A stretch of 64,000 bases of DNA from Penicillium oxalicum. Its lineage: Eukaryota; Ascomycota; Eurotiomycetes; Eurotiales; Aspergillaceae. The stretch is from positions 4,588,001-4,652,000 of the forward strand of contig NC_064651.1 of the NCBI RefSeq assembly GCF_001723175.1. The letters run 5' to 3'. The translations under genes were made by a program, and so were the position numbers. The notes below the pieces were generated by a model that was not told where the DNA came from, did no database searches, and saw only the letters and a program-made list of their open reading frames with translations. This document shows, in pieces, positions 9,056 through 19,885 of the stretch; position 1 is the first letter of the stretch, and each line of letters opens with the position of its first letter.

Positions 9056-11292
9056 ATGCCCTCGCCCCTGAATCTTCGACTGACTGTTGAAATCCCCTAC
9101 CGGGGTCTGGAATCTGCCCCTCCTACTGCTTCAGGAGAAGTGGTGGATGGTCGAGGAAATAGTCGAAATGATGTCGACCAAGAGGGCCCTTGTGTCCTAC
9201 TGGTCGTTGTCAAAGACCCCCACAACATGTCAGTCACGGAGTTGATTCACTTAATTGAAGGCCAGTGGAAAGAAGTCTGGCCTCAAAAGAAGTAAGTTGC
9301 TGATGCAGAGGTCGAAAAGCTCTTAATGAGAACTAACCGTGATCTGGAAACAGCCCCTTGCAAATCCGCCAGTTGATCAATAATGAGTTTGCACCAGCTA
9401 CCTTTTCGCCGCGCCGCTCCGTTGCCGATATCTGGGTGGACAAAGGTCGCGCCTTCAGAGAGGGTTTCGACCAGCGGGGTACCGCGACGGTCGTCCCAGT
9501 GACCAACAGCTCATCGTCGAATTCACAACTTGAGCAGGCTGTCTCCGCAGTGCCCAATGCTGAAGAGAGTGGGCACAATGCAGAGCGGAAGCGCGTAGAG
9601 GAGGCTTGCGATTCGACCAGCTCGAGGGCTCGAGACCAGAATCCAATCATCGGCCCTGGTGAAAAGGGCCGATTGCAGCCAGCAACACCTGCGCAAATCG
9701 CCAAACGACCCAGACTGGCCCTAGGTGCCCATGTTCCCGCAGACAACTCGGTCGAGAAGGGTCCCTGGTCGCTGAATGACCCGTCGCCGGTGTTTTACAC
9801 CAATAATCGGGTACCAGCTTTCGCCTGCCCCAGTGGGCACAGACGAAACACGAGTTCAACCTCGAGGAGCTCTTACGAAAAAGGCCTTGGCCTTGGAATC
9901 ACTGCAAGTCCAGCCTACAGAAAACGGCCTCAGACGCAGAATGTGACATGTGAAGACCCTCAGCCGCGACCCATGCCGTTGGCTCCATCGTTCTGTGACA
10001 CGCGCAAATCAATGCCGATGCAACCCTTTGAGCAAGACTCTCCACTTGGACACAAGAAACCTGTGGAGCGACCTTTCAACTCCGCTCCCAGCACGATTGC
10101 TGGGCTTCGCATTCATGAGGACCGTCCAGCTCGGAAAGAGATGCCCATCGACAGGCAGCCAAATTCAGAGGAGCTAGCGGTGGTAATTCCCATGCAGACT
10201 TTCTCCAACGACTGGCTGAAACCCAGTGAAGTCAAAAAGCTGCTCAGAGAACCCAATCTGAGCCCGGAAGCGCGAGCGAAGCTTGAAGAAATGCTCCAAT
10301 TAGATCGAGACAGAATGGATCTTCACGACGACCAGCGGCTTAATTCAACCCAGAGAAGAAGGGAACTAAATAAAGTCGCCAAGCGACTTGCACGACGCCG
10401 AGAAAAATTTCGAAAAATGAGAATTTTTGCAACCCTTCCTGTGCCCAATAGCACCCAGGCTGGTGACGCTGGCGACCAGAATGAGTGTGGACGTAGGGCT
10501 CGGAGAAAATCCACCGACAGAACGAACCCCTTCTCAACCAGTGCGACGAGTAGCGGCCACGGCGCCTCTCCAAGAGCGGTCCCGTCAAGCATGTCTCTTG
10601 GATCAAGCGCTGATCCGGAAGCCATGTCTGAGCCGGTGATACCCGATAGCGCGGATACCATGGTGCACTTCAAGGGTGAGGACTCGAAGACCAGCAATCC
10701 AGCTTCTGAGCAGAGAGGAGAAGAGCCATTGAGCGAGAGCGATGGGAGCTATGGTGGTGATATCGAATACGACGCCAACGTTCTGCGGGACCAAGAAAAC
10801 TCTTCTCCAACTGTCAACGGGGCTGCCAAGCGGGGAGTGAGGAATTAGATTCGCTCTCTCATGGCCCGCGCGCCGCGAAGAAGGCGAAGAAACGAGGTTC
10901 TCAGCGTCTGGTCAAGAGGTAAGAAGCCCCCCCCCCCCCCCCCCCCCCTTCTCCTCACTCCTTAGTTAGTATTGTGAATATGAATTAACTTCCATAGCAG
11001 TGACAGAGATGTTGCAGCGTCCAGTTCAGATCCCACGCCGGTTCTGCGAGACATCAAGTTCAAGAAAGCCATGTTGCCGCAATTGATGAATAAGATGGAA
11101 GCGCAATCTTGCACGGTGGATTCAAACGCGGAAGAGGTTGACGTGTCAGACGAGCAAGAACCGTCTGAGGAATATTCCAATGGTCATGACGGCGAGGACC
11201 ACGAGGGACGGGAAGAGGTGTCCATTCCAGACGAGAAAGACTCGCCTTATGAAGATTCAATGGGTCATGACGATGAGGACTTTGAGGAGTGA
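9056..11292 (+). CDS. Dnt1/Net1-like nucleolar protein (Cdc14-binding N-terminus), apparent frameshift near 10832
   Basis: The first exon is 9056..9291 and the second begins at 9354 (61-62 nt intron, phase 2). The N-terminal ~110 residues (LRLTVEI, LLVVVKDPHN, WKEVWPQKN, LQIRQLINNEFAP, VADIWVDKG) resemble the N-terminal domain of the fission yeast Dnt1 and budding yeast Net1 family, which hold Cdc14-type phosphatase in the nucleolus. The rest is low-complexity and charged, with a basic helix (RRRELNKVAKRLARRREKFR) and an acidic tail. As written the frame stops at 10846-10848 (576 aa). Coding signal clearly continues one base over, through AAKKAKKRGSQ to a donor at 10919, a second intron with a 22-C run, and an acidic last exon 11001..11292. 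One extra G in the GGGG run 10832-10835 would give 697 aa; a 92-95 nt intron ending at 10848 is an alternative. The family call is moderately sure. Confidence 0.6.
10927..10948 (+). repeat. Poly-C tract, 22 nt, inside an intron
   Basis: Twenty-two consecutive C lie a few bases after the donor GTAAG at 10919 in the last intron of the Dnt1-like gene. Such a run is prone to slippage in replication and to length errors in sequencing. Confidence 0.95.
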
Positions 11293-12284
11293 GGAGACTG
11301 GCCGGGGATATGATTGAGTATGCAGTCTAGCAACAACCTTACATAGGGGTCAAAGCATGCACAGTTGAAAGAGCAACCTCATGCTGGTTCTGTAGCTTAG
11401 AACTACCTAGTTGTATGCTTTCGGGTGCAACACTCGCGATGTTGCACCAGGAAGCTCAACCTAGTATCTGACTCAGGGTGACGATCAAAAGCGTGACGGA
11501 TGAGTAATAATTACAAGTGAACATGATAATCTGAACGTATCTTTTTCCAATTTCTGCTTTTCAATGACAGGGAAGGAGGTGTCCGTAAACGCTAGCCTAG
11601 GCTTCGCAGTCAACAGGGCTACTGAATGGTACCCTCTCTAATATATGGATAGGCACCTACACAATGTGGATGTTCAGTACCTACACATGTAGACATTAAG
11701 TACCTTAGTTTCCAGTGTTGGTGGACGGGCTTGTCCCAGTTCCGATAAAATGCTCCGTTGGATTCTACCAAGACTGTCATGGTGCTAAACTAGCAACCTG
11801 CCGGCATTTTAAAGCAAGGTCTGCATGCTGTCAACTGCACAGCATGTAGTATGCCCCGATTGTAGTATGCATGTGGAAGCCGCCACATGCTGATCGTCTA
11901 CGAGTCAGATAATACAGAGATTAAGGTTGGTGCAGTACCGAAGAGAAAGTGTCTGCACGATCCATTGATATCCTCGAGGCCAAGCACAGCACGTGTAGTC
12001 AGCCCTTAGGTATCTGAAGTGTCACCGCTCCTCTGTCTAACCTCGAGGCTGCATTGGGAATCATCGGCGGAAGTCGTGTCGGATGCAGTCTACCGACCAA
12101 AGTATAAATGGACGGGCGCGGCCCCTCATGCCCCGCTGGGTCACATTGTCACAACGTCACAACGTCACGGGGATCCCACCATCTTTTTTTTTGGGGGGTG
12201 AAACTGCCTCTTTGATCTTTCCCATAATCAACTGTTCCGTGACAGCTTTCAGTACATCAATTGCCCAAAGCCAGTGTTATCACG
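11293..12284. other. Intergenic region upstream of the aminotransferase gene
   Basis: No gene is seen over about 990 nt. A TATAAAT box lies at 12103-12109, about 180 nt before the aminotransferase ATG. A repeated CACAACGT motif occurs at 12150-12165 and an A/T-G homopolymer patch near 12184-12197. Confidence 0.5.
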
Positions 12285-13569
12285 ATGTTTCCACCACCCC
12301 CCGCCGCGCTCGATTGGAAAGACATTGGATTCAAAGTCCGTGATGGTACGTGATCAATGGGCAAGCACTCCTATCTTGTGAGAGAGGAAGGTGAAGCGGA
12401 AGAGGAGGAAGAAGAAAAAGAACAAGGAAGGAAGAGAAAAAAAAATTGCGACCAAATGAATGAATCAGGAAATTGATCCAGACTGAATCTCACATCTCAT
12501 AGTCAACGGCCATGTGGAATGTCATTACTCCCAGTCGGGCAATGGCCAGTGGTCCGCTCCTCGATTCGTGCGCTCTCCGTACCTCTCGATTCATGGGATG
12601 GCCCCCGGTCTCAACTACGGCCAACAGGTCTACGAGGGTCTGAAGGCGTTCCGTCACGCCGACAACAGCAAGATCACCATCTTCCGACCCGATCGAAATG
12701 CCAAACGCATGCAGAAATCCGCCGAGGTCGTCTCCATCCCTCCCGTGCCCGAGGATCTCTTCCTCGACTGTGTGCGACTGGCGGTCGGGGCCAATGCCGA
12801 ATTTGTGCCTCCCTTCGAGTCTGGTGCCGCCATGTACGTTCGACCGCTCCTGTTCGGATCCTCCGCCCAGCTGGGTCTGACCCCTCCGGATGGCTATACG
12901 CTGGCGGTGTTTGTGATGCCGACGGGGGTGTATCACGGGGCGAGTGCGGTGGATGCGTTGATCCTGGAGGACTTTGATCGCTCGGCACCTTTTGGCACGG
13001 GCAATGCCAAGGTGGGGGGCAACTATGCGCCCGTTCTCCGACACAGTGATCGCGCTCGTCGGGAAGGGTTCGGGATCACCTTGCACCTGGACAGCGCGAC
13101 CCGGAGCGAGATCGACGAGTTTTCCACCTCCGCCTTTATCGGCGTGAAGCGGATGGGGGAGGGAGTGACTGTGGTGCTGCCGGATAGTCGCAATGCGATC
13201 GACTCGGTGACGGCCGCATCAGTGGGTGACATTGCTCGCCATCTCGGCTATCAGGTGGAGAGGCGACCGGTGCGTTACGAAGAGTTGAGTCAATTCGACG
13301 AGGTGATTGCCGCGGGGACGGCGGCGGCCCTCGTGCCGGTCCGGAGCATCACGATGCGCTCCCAGGGCGACAAGTTCGGATACATCTGTGGCGACGAGGC
13401 GCAAGGTGGCGAGATCTGTGTCAAACTGCTGCAGACTCTGCGCGGCATTCAGTCGGGCTCGATGGCCGATCCGATGGGTTGGAACTATGAGGTGACGGCG
13501 CCGCCGAAGGAGTGGATGGAAGAGGGGGCGGAACAAAAGGTCGATCAAAGTGGAACGACGGTTCCTTGA
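12285..13569 (+). CDS. Branched-chain amino acid aminotransferase (PLP fold type IV)
   Basis: The model is join(12285..12345, 12503..13569), 375 aa. The enzyme transfers amino groups between Leu/Ile/Val and 2-oxoglutarate using PLP. The sequence shows HGMAPGLNYGQQVYEGLKAF, the substrate-contact segment AMYVRPLLFG, and the PLP-binding lysine K190 in GNAKVGGNYA, followed by a FIGVKRMGEG-type segment and the late TMRSQGDKF region of the family. The first exon has 20 codons plus one base; the 157-nt intron is phase 1 and joins to give VRDVNGHVECHY. The N-terminus shows no obvious mitochondrial presequence, so a cytosolic paralogue is more likely. Substrate range cannot be fixed from sequence. Confidence 0.9.
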
Positions 13570-14059
13570 GCAAGACAGATCGTCTACAAGGCCTTGCAAA
13601 GGTCCTCGAACAAGGCAGCCAAAATCTAGATAGTCTGATCCAACGACGCTGTTCGATTTTCCAGGTGTTCATTACTATGTAAGGTGTCGGGTCACTGCCC
13701 GCTCGGAGGCTTATTTCTGTCCGTCCTCGGAATTCGGAATGAGGGCTGTGTATGTACAACATGGGTGTCATTTCCTGTTTTCAGATCTACCGGATTCCCA
13801 GCGGTACCAAATGGGGAGTGGTGATTCCTATAGCACTAGTTTTGTGACCGGAGAGAAGTCATGAAAATTGAGAGTATAGTTGCCCATGGTTGATGCAAGG
13901 ATGTCCGTCCGTGCCAGAGGTATTTTTCAATGCAGGCAGACCTCGCACAAGGGGACGGCTCAGGGTCAAAACGCCGATGAGTTGGAAGCTATACACGCAA
14001 CAGACGAGAGAAATATGCTCGTCGATCTTTGAAACCGACTCACCCGAATTCTTTGAATC
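13570..14059. other. Convergent intergenic region
   Basis: These 490 nt separate the 3' ends of the aminotransferase (+) and the membrane protein (-). I see no gene or notable structure. Confidence 0.5.
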
Positions 14060-15040
14060 TCAAAGTGCTGGGGATGCGTAGGGCGAATCAAGGGGGCTTT
14101 GCCGGTACCAAGGGAAACTGTACATGCGGGACGCCGGTGGACGCTGAGCGACCGGGGGACGCGGCGGTGTTTCTTGAGAGGAAGGAAGATGATTGATCTC
14201 GCGAGCACTGGAGGGGATGTCGTCGTAATGATAGGCCCGGGGGGGTTGGACAATCGTCACCAGTTTGCCGAGGATGGCATATTCGAGTTTGAGTTTGATA
14301 CTGTAAGCGACGGGTTTGAAGAGCACCTGGACGGCGTAGTAACCGGTATATTCGATGGCGACGACGGCCAAGTCCAGCAGGAGAATGACAATGTTGATGG
14401 TGAGCAGGGCATGAAGAACGCCCCATGATCCACCGCGCGGCCGGAGCCTGAGCAATTTGGCAGTCTCCCAGATGTAGATCCCCGAGATGATCAGCTCCTG
14501 GATGCAGAATCCGACGAGCTGGATGTGCTCCATGATACTGTAGCCGCGCGACCAGGGTCCGGCGGGGGTGGATACTGCGCCGTAGAGAAGCACCGTGGTA
14601 GGGAGATGAAAGAGGATGGCGTCGATGACGATCATCCAGAGGACCGCCCACAGGACTTTGGCGTTTTGCATCACGAGGTGAAGACGGGACCAGAGCACCA
14701 GCGATTGGCCGGTCACCATGCCATACCAGCTCACGACGATGAGAGTGACACAGATATAGGGGGAGACCCCGGTTGGGAAGAAAAGCAGGACGAAGCCCAG
14801 GCAGTGCGGGATGATACTTATGGACGCCACCAGGAGGCTCCAAAAGTAACAGCCATGTCGTCGTTTGAAGGAGATGAAGCAAAGCACGACGAGTTCCAGG
14901 GCGTTGTACCATGCGACTGCCGCGAAGGCCACGAAGATCTGGGAGCGCGTGGGAGTCGTCGGCGAGTCGGGACGGAGCAGCGCGGTTGTGAAGCCAGAGG
15001 CATTGGAGGACATGGATGGAAAGGGCACATTGCTCAACAA
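14060..15040 (-). CDS. Seven-helix integral membrane protein of fungi (DUF7703-like)
   Basis: A single exon encodes 326 aa on the minus strand. About seven hydrophobic helices are visible, starting with VAFAAVAWYNALELVVLCFISF and LLVASISIIPHCLGFVLLFF and ending near residue 260; a Pro/Ser-rich tail with a PPRP segment follows and is probably cytosolic. The WYNALELVVL and YFWSLLVASISIIP pattern resembles the fungal-specific DUF7703 family of uncharacterised membrane proteins. Function is unknown; the 7-TM layout alone does not prove a receptor. The opposite strand also has long open frames, but these lack hydrophobic organisation and are antisense shadows. Confidence 0.8.
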   Translation of the reverse strand: MLSNVPFPSMSSNASGFTTALLRPDSPTTPTRSQIFVAFAAVAWYNALELVVLCFISFKRRHGCYFWSLLVASISIIPHCLGFVLLFFPTGVSPYICVTLIVVSWYGMVTGQSLVLWSRLHLVMQNAKVLWAVLWMIVIDAILFHLPTTVLLYGAVSTPAGPWSRGYSIMEHIQLVGFCIQELIISGIYIWETAKLLRLRPRGGSWGVLHALLTINIVILLLDLAVVAIEYTGYYAVQVLFKPVAYSIKLKLEYAILGKLVTIVQPPRAYHYDDIPSSAREINHLPSSQETPPRPPVAQRPPASRMYSFPWYRQSPLDSPYASPAL

Positions 15041-16828
15041 GATTGAACAAATGCAGGAAGAAACCAGGAGACAGGAGACAGGAGCAAAGTATCCTGCGAA
15101 ATGTCAAATCGCTAGACTACAACGGATTGCCGGGACGGGATAGTGGGATGGAGGGGGAATAGATGGAAGCTGCAGTGGCTGGCGTTGAACGAGAATGCAA
15201 GACAACTGGAACGTCACCCTTGCGCGAAACGCCACGGACAACATCCAAACGTCGATCATGTGCGTTTGATAGGCGATCCCTAGGGGGAGCTCTCATTTCC
15301 CGGACTGGACATGAGTGTTTACGAGGGAGAGAGGGAGAGAGGGAGAGAGAAAGTGTTGAAGTGGGAGGCGTCTTCAAAGTTTGGCATCGAGACATGGCAA
15401 ACTTAAGGTTTGACGATTCGACCGCAGTCAAGGAGACGGAGCGACCGAGAATGGTGGGAATCGGGCATTGGGACGTGGAGAAATAATATGCTTAAAGGTG
15501 GCAGAAATGACAACAACAACAAAAAAAAAAACAAAACAACTGGTTGAATTGCTATTCCCGCCAAGACGTGAGAACCTTCCAACGGTTGACAGTATCTTCA
15601 AGGATGGGAGGCGATCCATTCAGAGCTGTGGTCAAGCTGGTAGTGGTACTCAACAGCGCCGCAGCCCTGGACGGCATCAATAATAATGATGACTTCTCCC
15701 TCCACCGTCCATAGCAGGCTGGACGGCATATTGCTCGCCGTTGCAGCCTCAGCAAGGAGCCAAGGAGGAAGACAGCAAAGGCTAGATTGTTTGCGCATCA
15801 TCGACTCAATTAAAAACCTCGTGGGCTGATTTGTGCCACGGTCTTTGTGTGGTGGCTGTGGCTCGGCCCAGTCGAGTGAAGATCCAGTCAAATGGCGTTC
15901 CCTTCATGTTGACGTTCTCCGATGAGCGACGAGCGCCTCCACGATGAGTTGTTGCTGTGTCTTCTGGGGCGAGGTGGTGGGGGTGGGGGTACTGCGGCTG
16001 CAGATAACCACAAACAAGCATATACATTAGGGTTGAAGTTGGTAGTTCTCGGATACAAGGATACCTTCCAAGCTCAAGGTGAGTCCCAGTCCAGTGAAAT
16101 ATGCAAAAAAAAGGGGCGGGCGCAGTGACAGGTCCCGTCAGATCTTCGAGGGTTCATCTCTCCTCTGACGCCACTAGTGCTGCAGGGATGAGCTAGCTAC
16201 ACATGGACTACGATCATTCACTGGACAATCTCTGCCGAAATCATTCGCATGAGTGACCGGACAGTTGCACCGGTTTACATCTGCCATATAGCAGAGTCTC
16301 ACCAAGCTGGCCTAAAGGAGACCGCTAAAAATCATGTCGGGCAGTTCCTTGCTGGCACCTCGGATTCCTCGCCAGCTCCACTGTGTTTAATCAATACTTG
16401 ATCTACCGCAGGATCCATGGAGGTGGCAGGACACAGCTTCGCAAGTCCATCATATGTTTTAAGCTCTTGAGCTCGGATACCTCGGGGTTGATCAACATTG
16501 TTCGGAAAAGAGACCGAATTCTTACGGGAAAATTCCGAGGGTGGAATGAAGACGGGCGCACAAATAACCCATCCCAGGTACAAGGATCACTGTGCTTTGT
16601 TCTCGGAGGAAGTGGGACTTCATGAGTGGGCTCTCAAAACACGCCGTGTGCAATATGCACGTCAATGATGGATCTGGCATGGATCTCTCTCCGTCTTTCT
16701 CTCTCTCTCCCAGATCAGATCTGGTGGAGATCGCTGGAGTTGTTCCCGGCGATGGGAGCTTGGGCCACACCGACCGAGACTCTGGGTCTCCGATCTCATG
16801 ACGTCAGGATGCTCGATCGACCCGATCG
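15041..16828. other. Intergenic region (1.8 kb) between the membrane protein and photolyase
   Basis: No gene is supported. It contains a GA-rich microsatellite with three copies of GAGGGAGA at 15323-15346, an A-rich CAACAACA patch near 15507-15540, and a CT-rich tract at 16685-16712 that probably marks the photolyase promoter. The region must contain the promoters of two divergent genes. Confidence 0.5.
15323..15352 (+). repeat. GA-rich microsatellite
   Basis: Three perfect copies of the 8-mer GAGGGAGA run from 15323 to 15346 and continue into GAGAAA. The tract lies upstream of the minus-strand membrane protein gene. Confidence 0.9.
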
Positions 16829-18986
16829 ATGAACGGCGACGCGTTCTCAACACCAATCCTGAATCAACAAAAAGGCTCGGACATCGTTCTGTGGGTGCCA
16901 ACGCCAGAGCGGAAACGAGAGTGCTACACTTCCACGATCTTCTGGACGCGTGCCATGCGTGTTTCGCGATTTTGTCCTCTTCAAATATCTCATCTGTTCC
17001 CCTCTCGATCAGTGCAATTCCGCTCGTGCTCAACTACTCCAACTCTGCGACCTTGTACTTCGTTGACCCCTTCCAGGAGACCCAGAGCTGACTGTCATCC
17101 GTCGATGGCCCCGAAGCGCAAGATGTCGAATTCTACTGAGGGCAAGTCATCTCCGCCCGCCCGGGGACAGAAGAAGAGCAAGGCGGTGGATTTGAGCCAA
17201 CCTCACCCCAACGCCAAATCCACCGAGGAGTTTGGCATTGTTCAGCGGGAATTCTATCCCCCTGAAATGAGCAATGAGCGATGCATGGCCTACAATGACG
17301 GCACCCTGGAGCGACCGATTGACCTGCTGGAGAGGACCTGCAAAGACACGGCCGAGTCAAGACGCGCCGCGAAGCCAGGCAAAGCGGTGGTCCACTGGTT
17401 CAAGACCGACCTGCGTGTGCAGGATAACCGAGGACTTCATGCCGCGTACGAATTGGCCAAAGAGCACCAGATTCCTTTGATCGGTGTCTACATCGTGTCG
17501 CCGCAAGACTGGTCGGCGCACGTGACAAGCCCGGCTCGTGTGGACTTCACTCTCCGCACTTTGCATCTGCTTCAACGAGACCTTGCGAAGCTGGACATTC
17601 CGCTTTATATCGAAACCCAGGAGGACCGGAAGAACATCCCAAACCGCATCGTCGAGCTCTGCCAAAATTGGGGTGCGAACCACCTGCGCGCAAACATCGA
17701 GTACGAAGTGGATGAGCTCCGGCGAGAGGCCAAGGTCGTCCGTCTCTGCGCTCGAAGCGGGATTGACTTCACTCCTCTGCATGACACCTGCGTGGTCACG
17801 CCGGGGGTTCTGTGGACGGGCAGTGGCAAGCAGTATGCTGTTTACACCCCATGGTTCAAGGGGTGGCTGGCCTACCTTAAGGAGAATCCCGATCTTCTGG
17901 AGCTTTCGGACAGTCCCCAGTCAAATCCAGCCAGTGCGCGGAAAGAATTTGGCGAACTGTTTGATTGCAAGATCCCTGCGGCACCCCAAAACAAGACGGT
18001 GACCCAGGAGGAAGCCAAGCGATTCGCCGGCCTCTTCCCGGCGGGTGAACACGAGGCCAGGAGACGGTTGGAGAAATTCCTGAAGGAAAAGTGTCCCGAT
18101 TATGCAAGAGATCGCAGCATGCTGACCGGCGAGCCCACCTCGGTCCTGAGCCCCTACTTCGCCTCCGGTGCGTTGAGCGCGCGCACGGCGGTGGTGATGG
18201 CCAAGAAAGACAACAAAAACCAACTGGACCGGAATAGTCAAGGACATATGCATTGGATCAGCGAGGTAGCGTGGCGCGACTTTTATCGTCATGTGCTGGT
18301 GCATTGGCCTTTCGTCGGGTACGTTGAGCGCCTACGATTTAATCGCCCTGTTTGCACCTTGATTTCACCCACCTTTCCTTTCTCTCTTCAGGATCTCTCA
18401 GCCCTCCCCCTCCTCCCCCGCAGATCGACTAACCTTTCCGCCTAGAATGAACAAATGCTTCAAGACCGAGGCTACCAATATTGAGTGGGAGTATGACGAA
18501 GAGCAGTTCCAGGCGTGGTGTGACGGCAAGACTGGTTACCCCATTGTGGACGCTGCCATGCGCCAACTCAAGCATTCTGCCTGGCTGTCAAATCGATCGC
18601 GCATGGTGGTAGCCTCCTTCTTGTCCAAAGATCTGCTGATCGACTGGCGTCGTGGGGAGCGGCATTTTATGGAGTATTTGGTCGACGGCGACTTCTCGTC
18701 CAATCATGGCGGATGGGGCTTTGGCGCCAGCACTGGCGTTGACCCTCAACCGTACTTCCGCATCTTCAATCCTCTTCGACAGAGCGAGAACTTCGATCCA
18801 GATGGAGAGTATATTCGAGAGTGGCTGCCTGAATTGCGCGATATCAAGGGCAAAGCCATCCACGACCCATATCATCGAGGAGCCGGCCCGATCGCGCAAA
18901 AGAACGGATATCCCAAGCAGATCGTGGATCACTTTGCCAGTCGAGATCGAGCTCTGGCCCGATACAAGGCCGCTCTGCAGAAGTAG
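16829..18986 (+). CDS. Deoxyribodipyrimidine (CPD) photolyase, class I
   Basis: The model is join(16829..18318, 18446..18986), 676 aa from the first ATG. The enzyme uses blue light and FAD to reverse cyclobutane pyrimidine dimers. The photolyase N-terminal fold begins near VVHWFKTDLRVQDN; the FAD-binding half shows LSPYFASGALS, WISEVAWRDFYRHV, GKTGYPIVDAAMRQL, FLSKDLLIDWRRGE and YFRIFNPLRQS. The 127-nt intron is phase 2. Three in-frame starts are possible: 16829; 16955, which would begin an Arg/Ser-rich, acid-poor segment resembling a mitochondrial presequence (MRVSRFCPLQISHLF); and 17105, beginning MAPKRKM with a basic NLS-like stretch KKSK. The 584-residue form from 17105 has the usual length. 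Dual mitochondrial/nuclear targeting is known for yeast PHR1 and is inferred here. Confidence 0.93.
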
Positions 18987-19885
18987 AAGCGCCTGGTGTT
19001 GGTGTGCATCCTCGGAGCCTCGGAACTTGCAGCCGCACGTTGACGTGAGACAGACCGCACGGCTGGAGAATTTGACTTGAACAACTCCTGCGGTTGGGCA
19101 GTCCGCAAGTGGGCCACTAGGGGGGGGGCACCGTTTCAGAACTGAATTGGTTGGAAAAACGCACCCGGTCACGAGGGTCACGAGGTGCGGACGCAACAGT
19201 TCCGCGGTCGGTCGTTGAATCGGAGCACGTCTGGCTTTCTCTGTTGCCCGGCGACTTGTACTTTTAGAGCATCTGGTCCGCAGTTCTTTTCCGATTTAAT
19301 AGACCCTTTTAATCATGATCTCTCGGAGAGATGGTTGGCATTGCACTGCATCTATCATGGAGCTCCTCTGCGGTGGGAAATCCGCCGCACTCGAACCGCA
19401 CTCAATCTGCATGTTCCTGTCTAGCTGAATCGAAATTCCAAAGATCGGCCGAATTGATCTCCACGTTCGCCGCTTCTGTGGCACGGCTGTGCGTTCCCCG
19501 CGTTGTTTGTCTGGACCTCTTTTTTTTTCTGTTATTCCCCACTCCAATTTGTGTTCAGTCCATCGAGAAAGTTTAAGCGATTAGGCACTCGTCCAGTATT
19601 ACTACCTTCATAAACTCTCGCCACGCCTTCGCTTCCTGGCCTATTCTCCGTCTCTTCACCAGTTTTCCAATTCTCTCCGCCGAGACATTCTTCCCTCCGG
19701 AGCATCGTCTCTTTTCGACGAGGGATTGCGCTCTGTCCTTTCCGCCAAGCGGCATTTCTGGTCCGCATCGAGAACCTCGGGTTTTCCCCCTCACCTCACC
19801 TCACCTCCTACCCGATCTCCACTTGTTGAGCTCCCGACAGCAATCCTCCACCATCGCCAATGTCGGCGTGAGATCCATCTGCCCC
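18987..19885. other. Intergenic region between photolyase and the XlnR-like regulator
   Basis: No gene is seen in about 900 nt. A minimal uORF (ATG TCG GCG TGA) lies at 19860-19871, 14 nt before the regulator's ATG. The TTG-initiated extension of the regulator frame back to 19823 has no ATG, so 19886 is the first usable start. Confidence 0.5.

Noticed and set aside
14088..15107. Long open frames overlapping the minus-strand membrane protein, including 339 codons in another minus frame and 173 codons on the plus strand
   Set aside because: They lack hydrophobic organisation, are rich in Arg/Pro/His, and overlap fully a frame with seven clear helices. They are shadows of a GC-rich gene.
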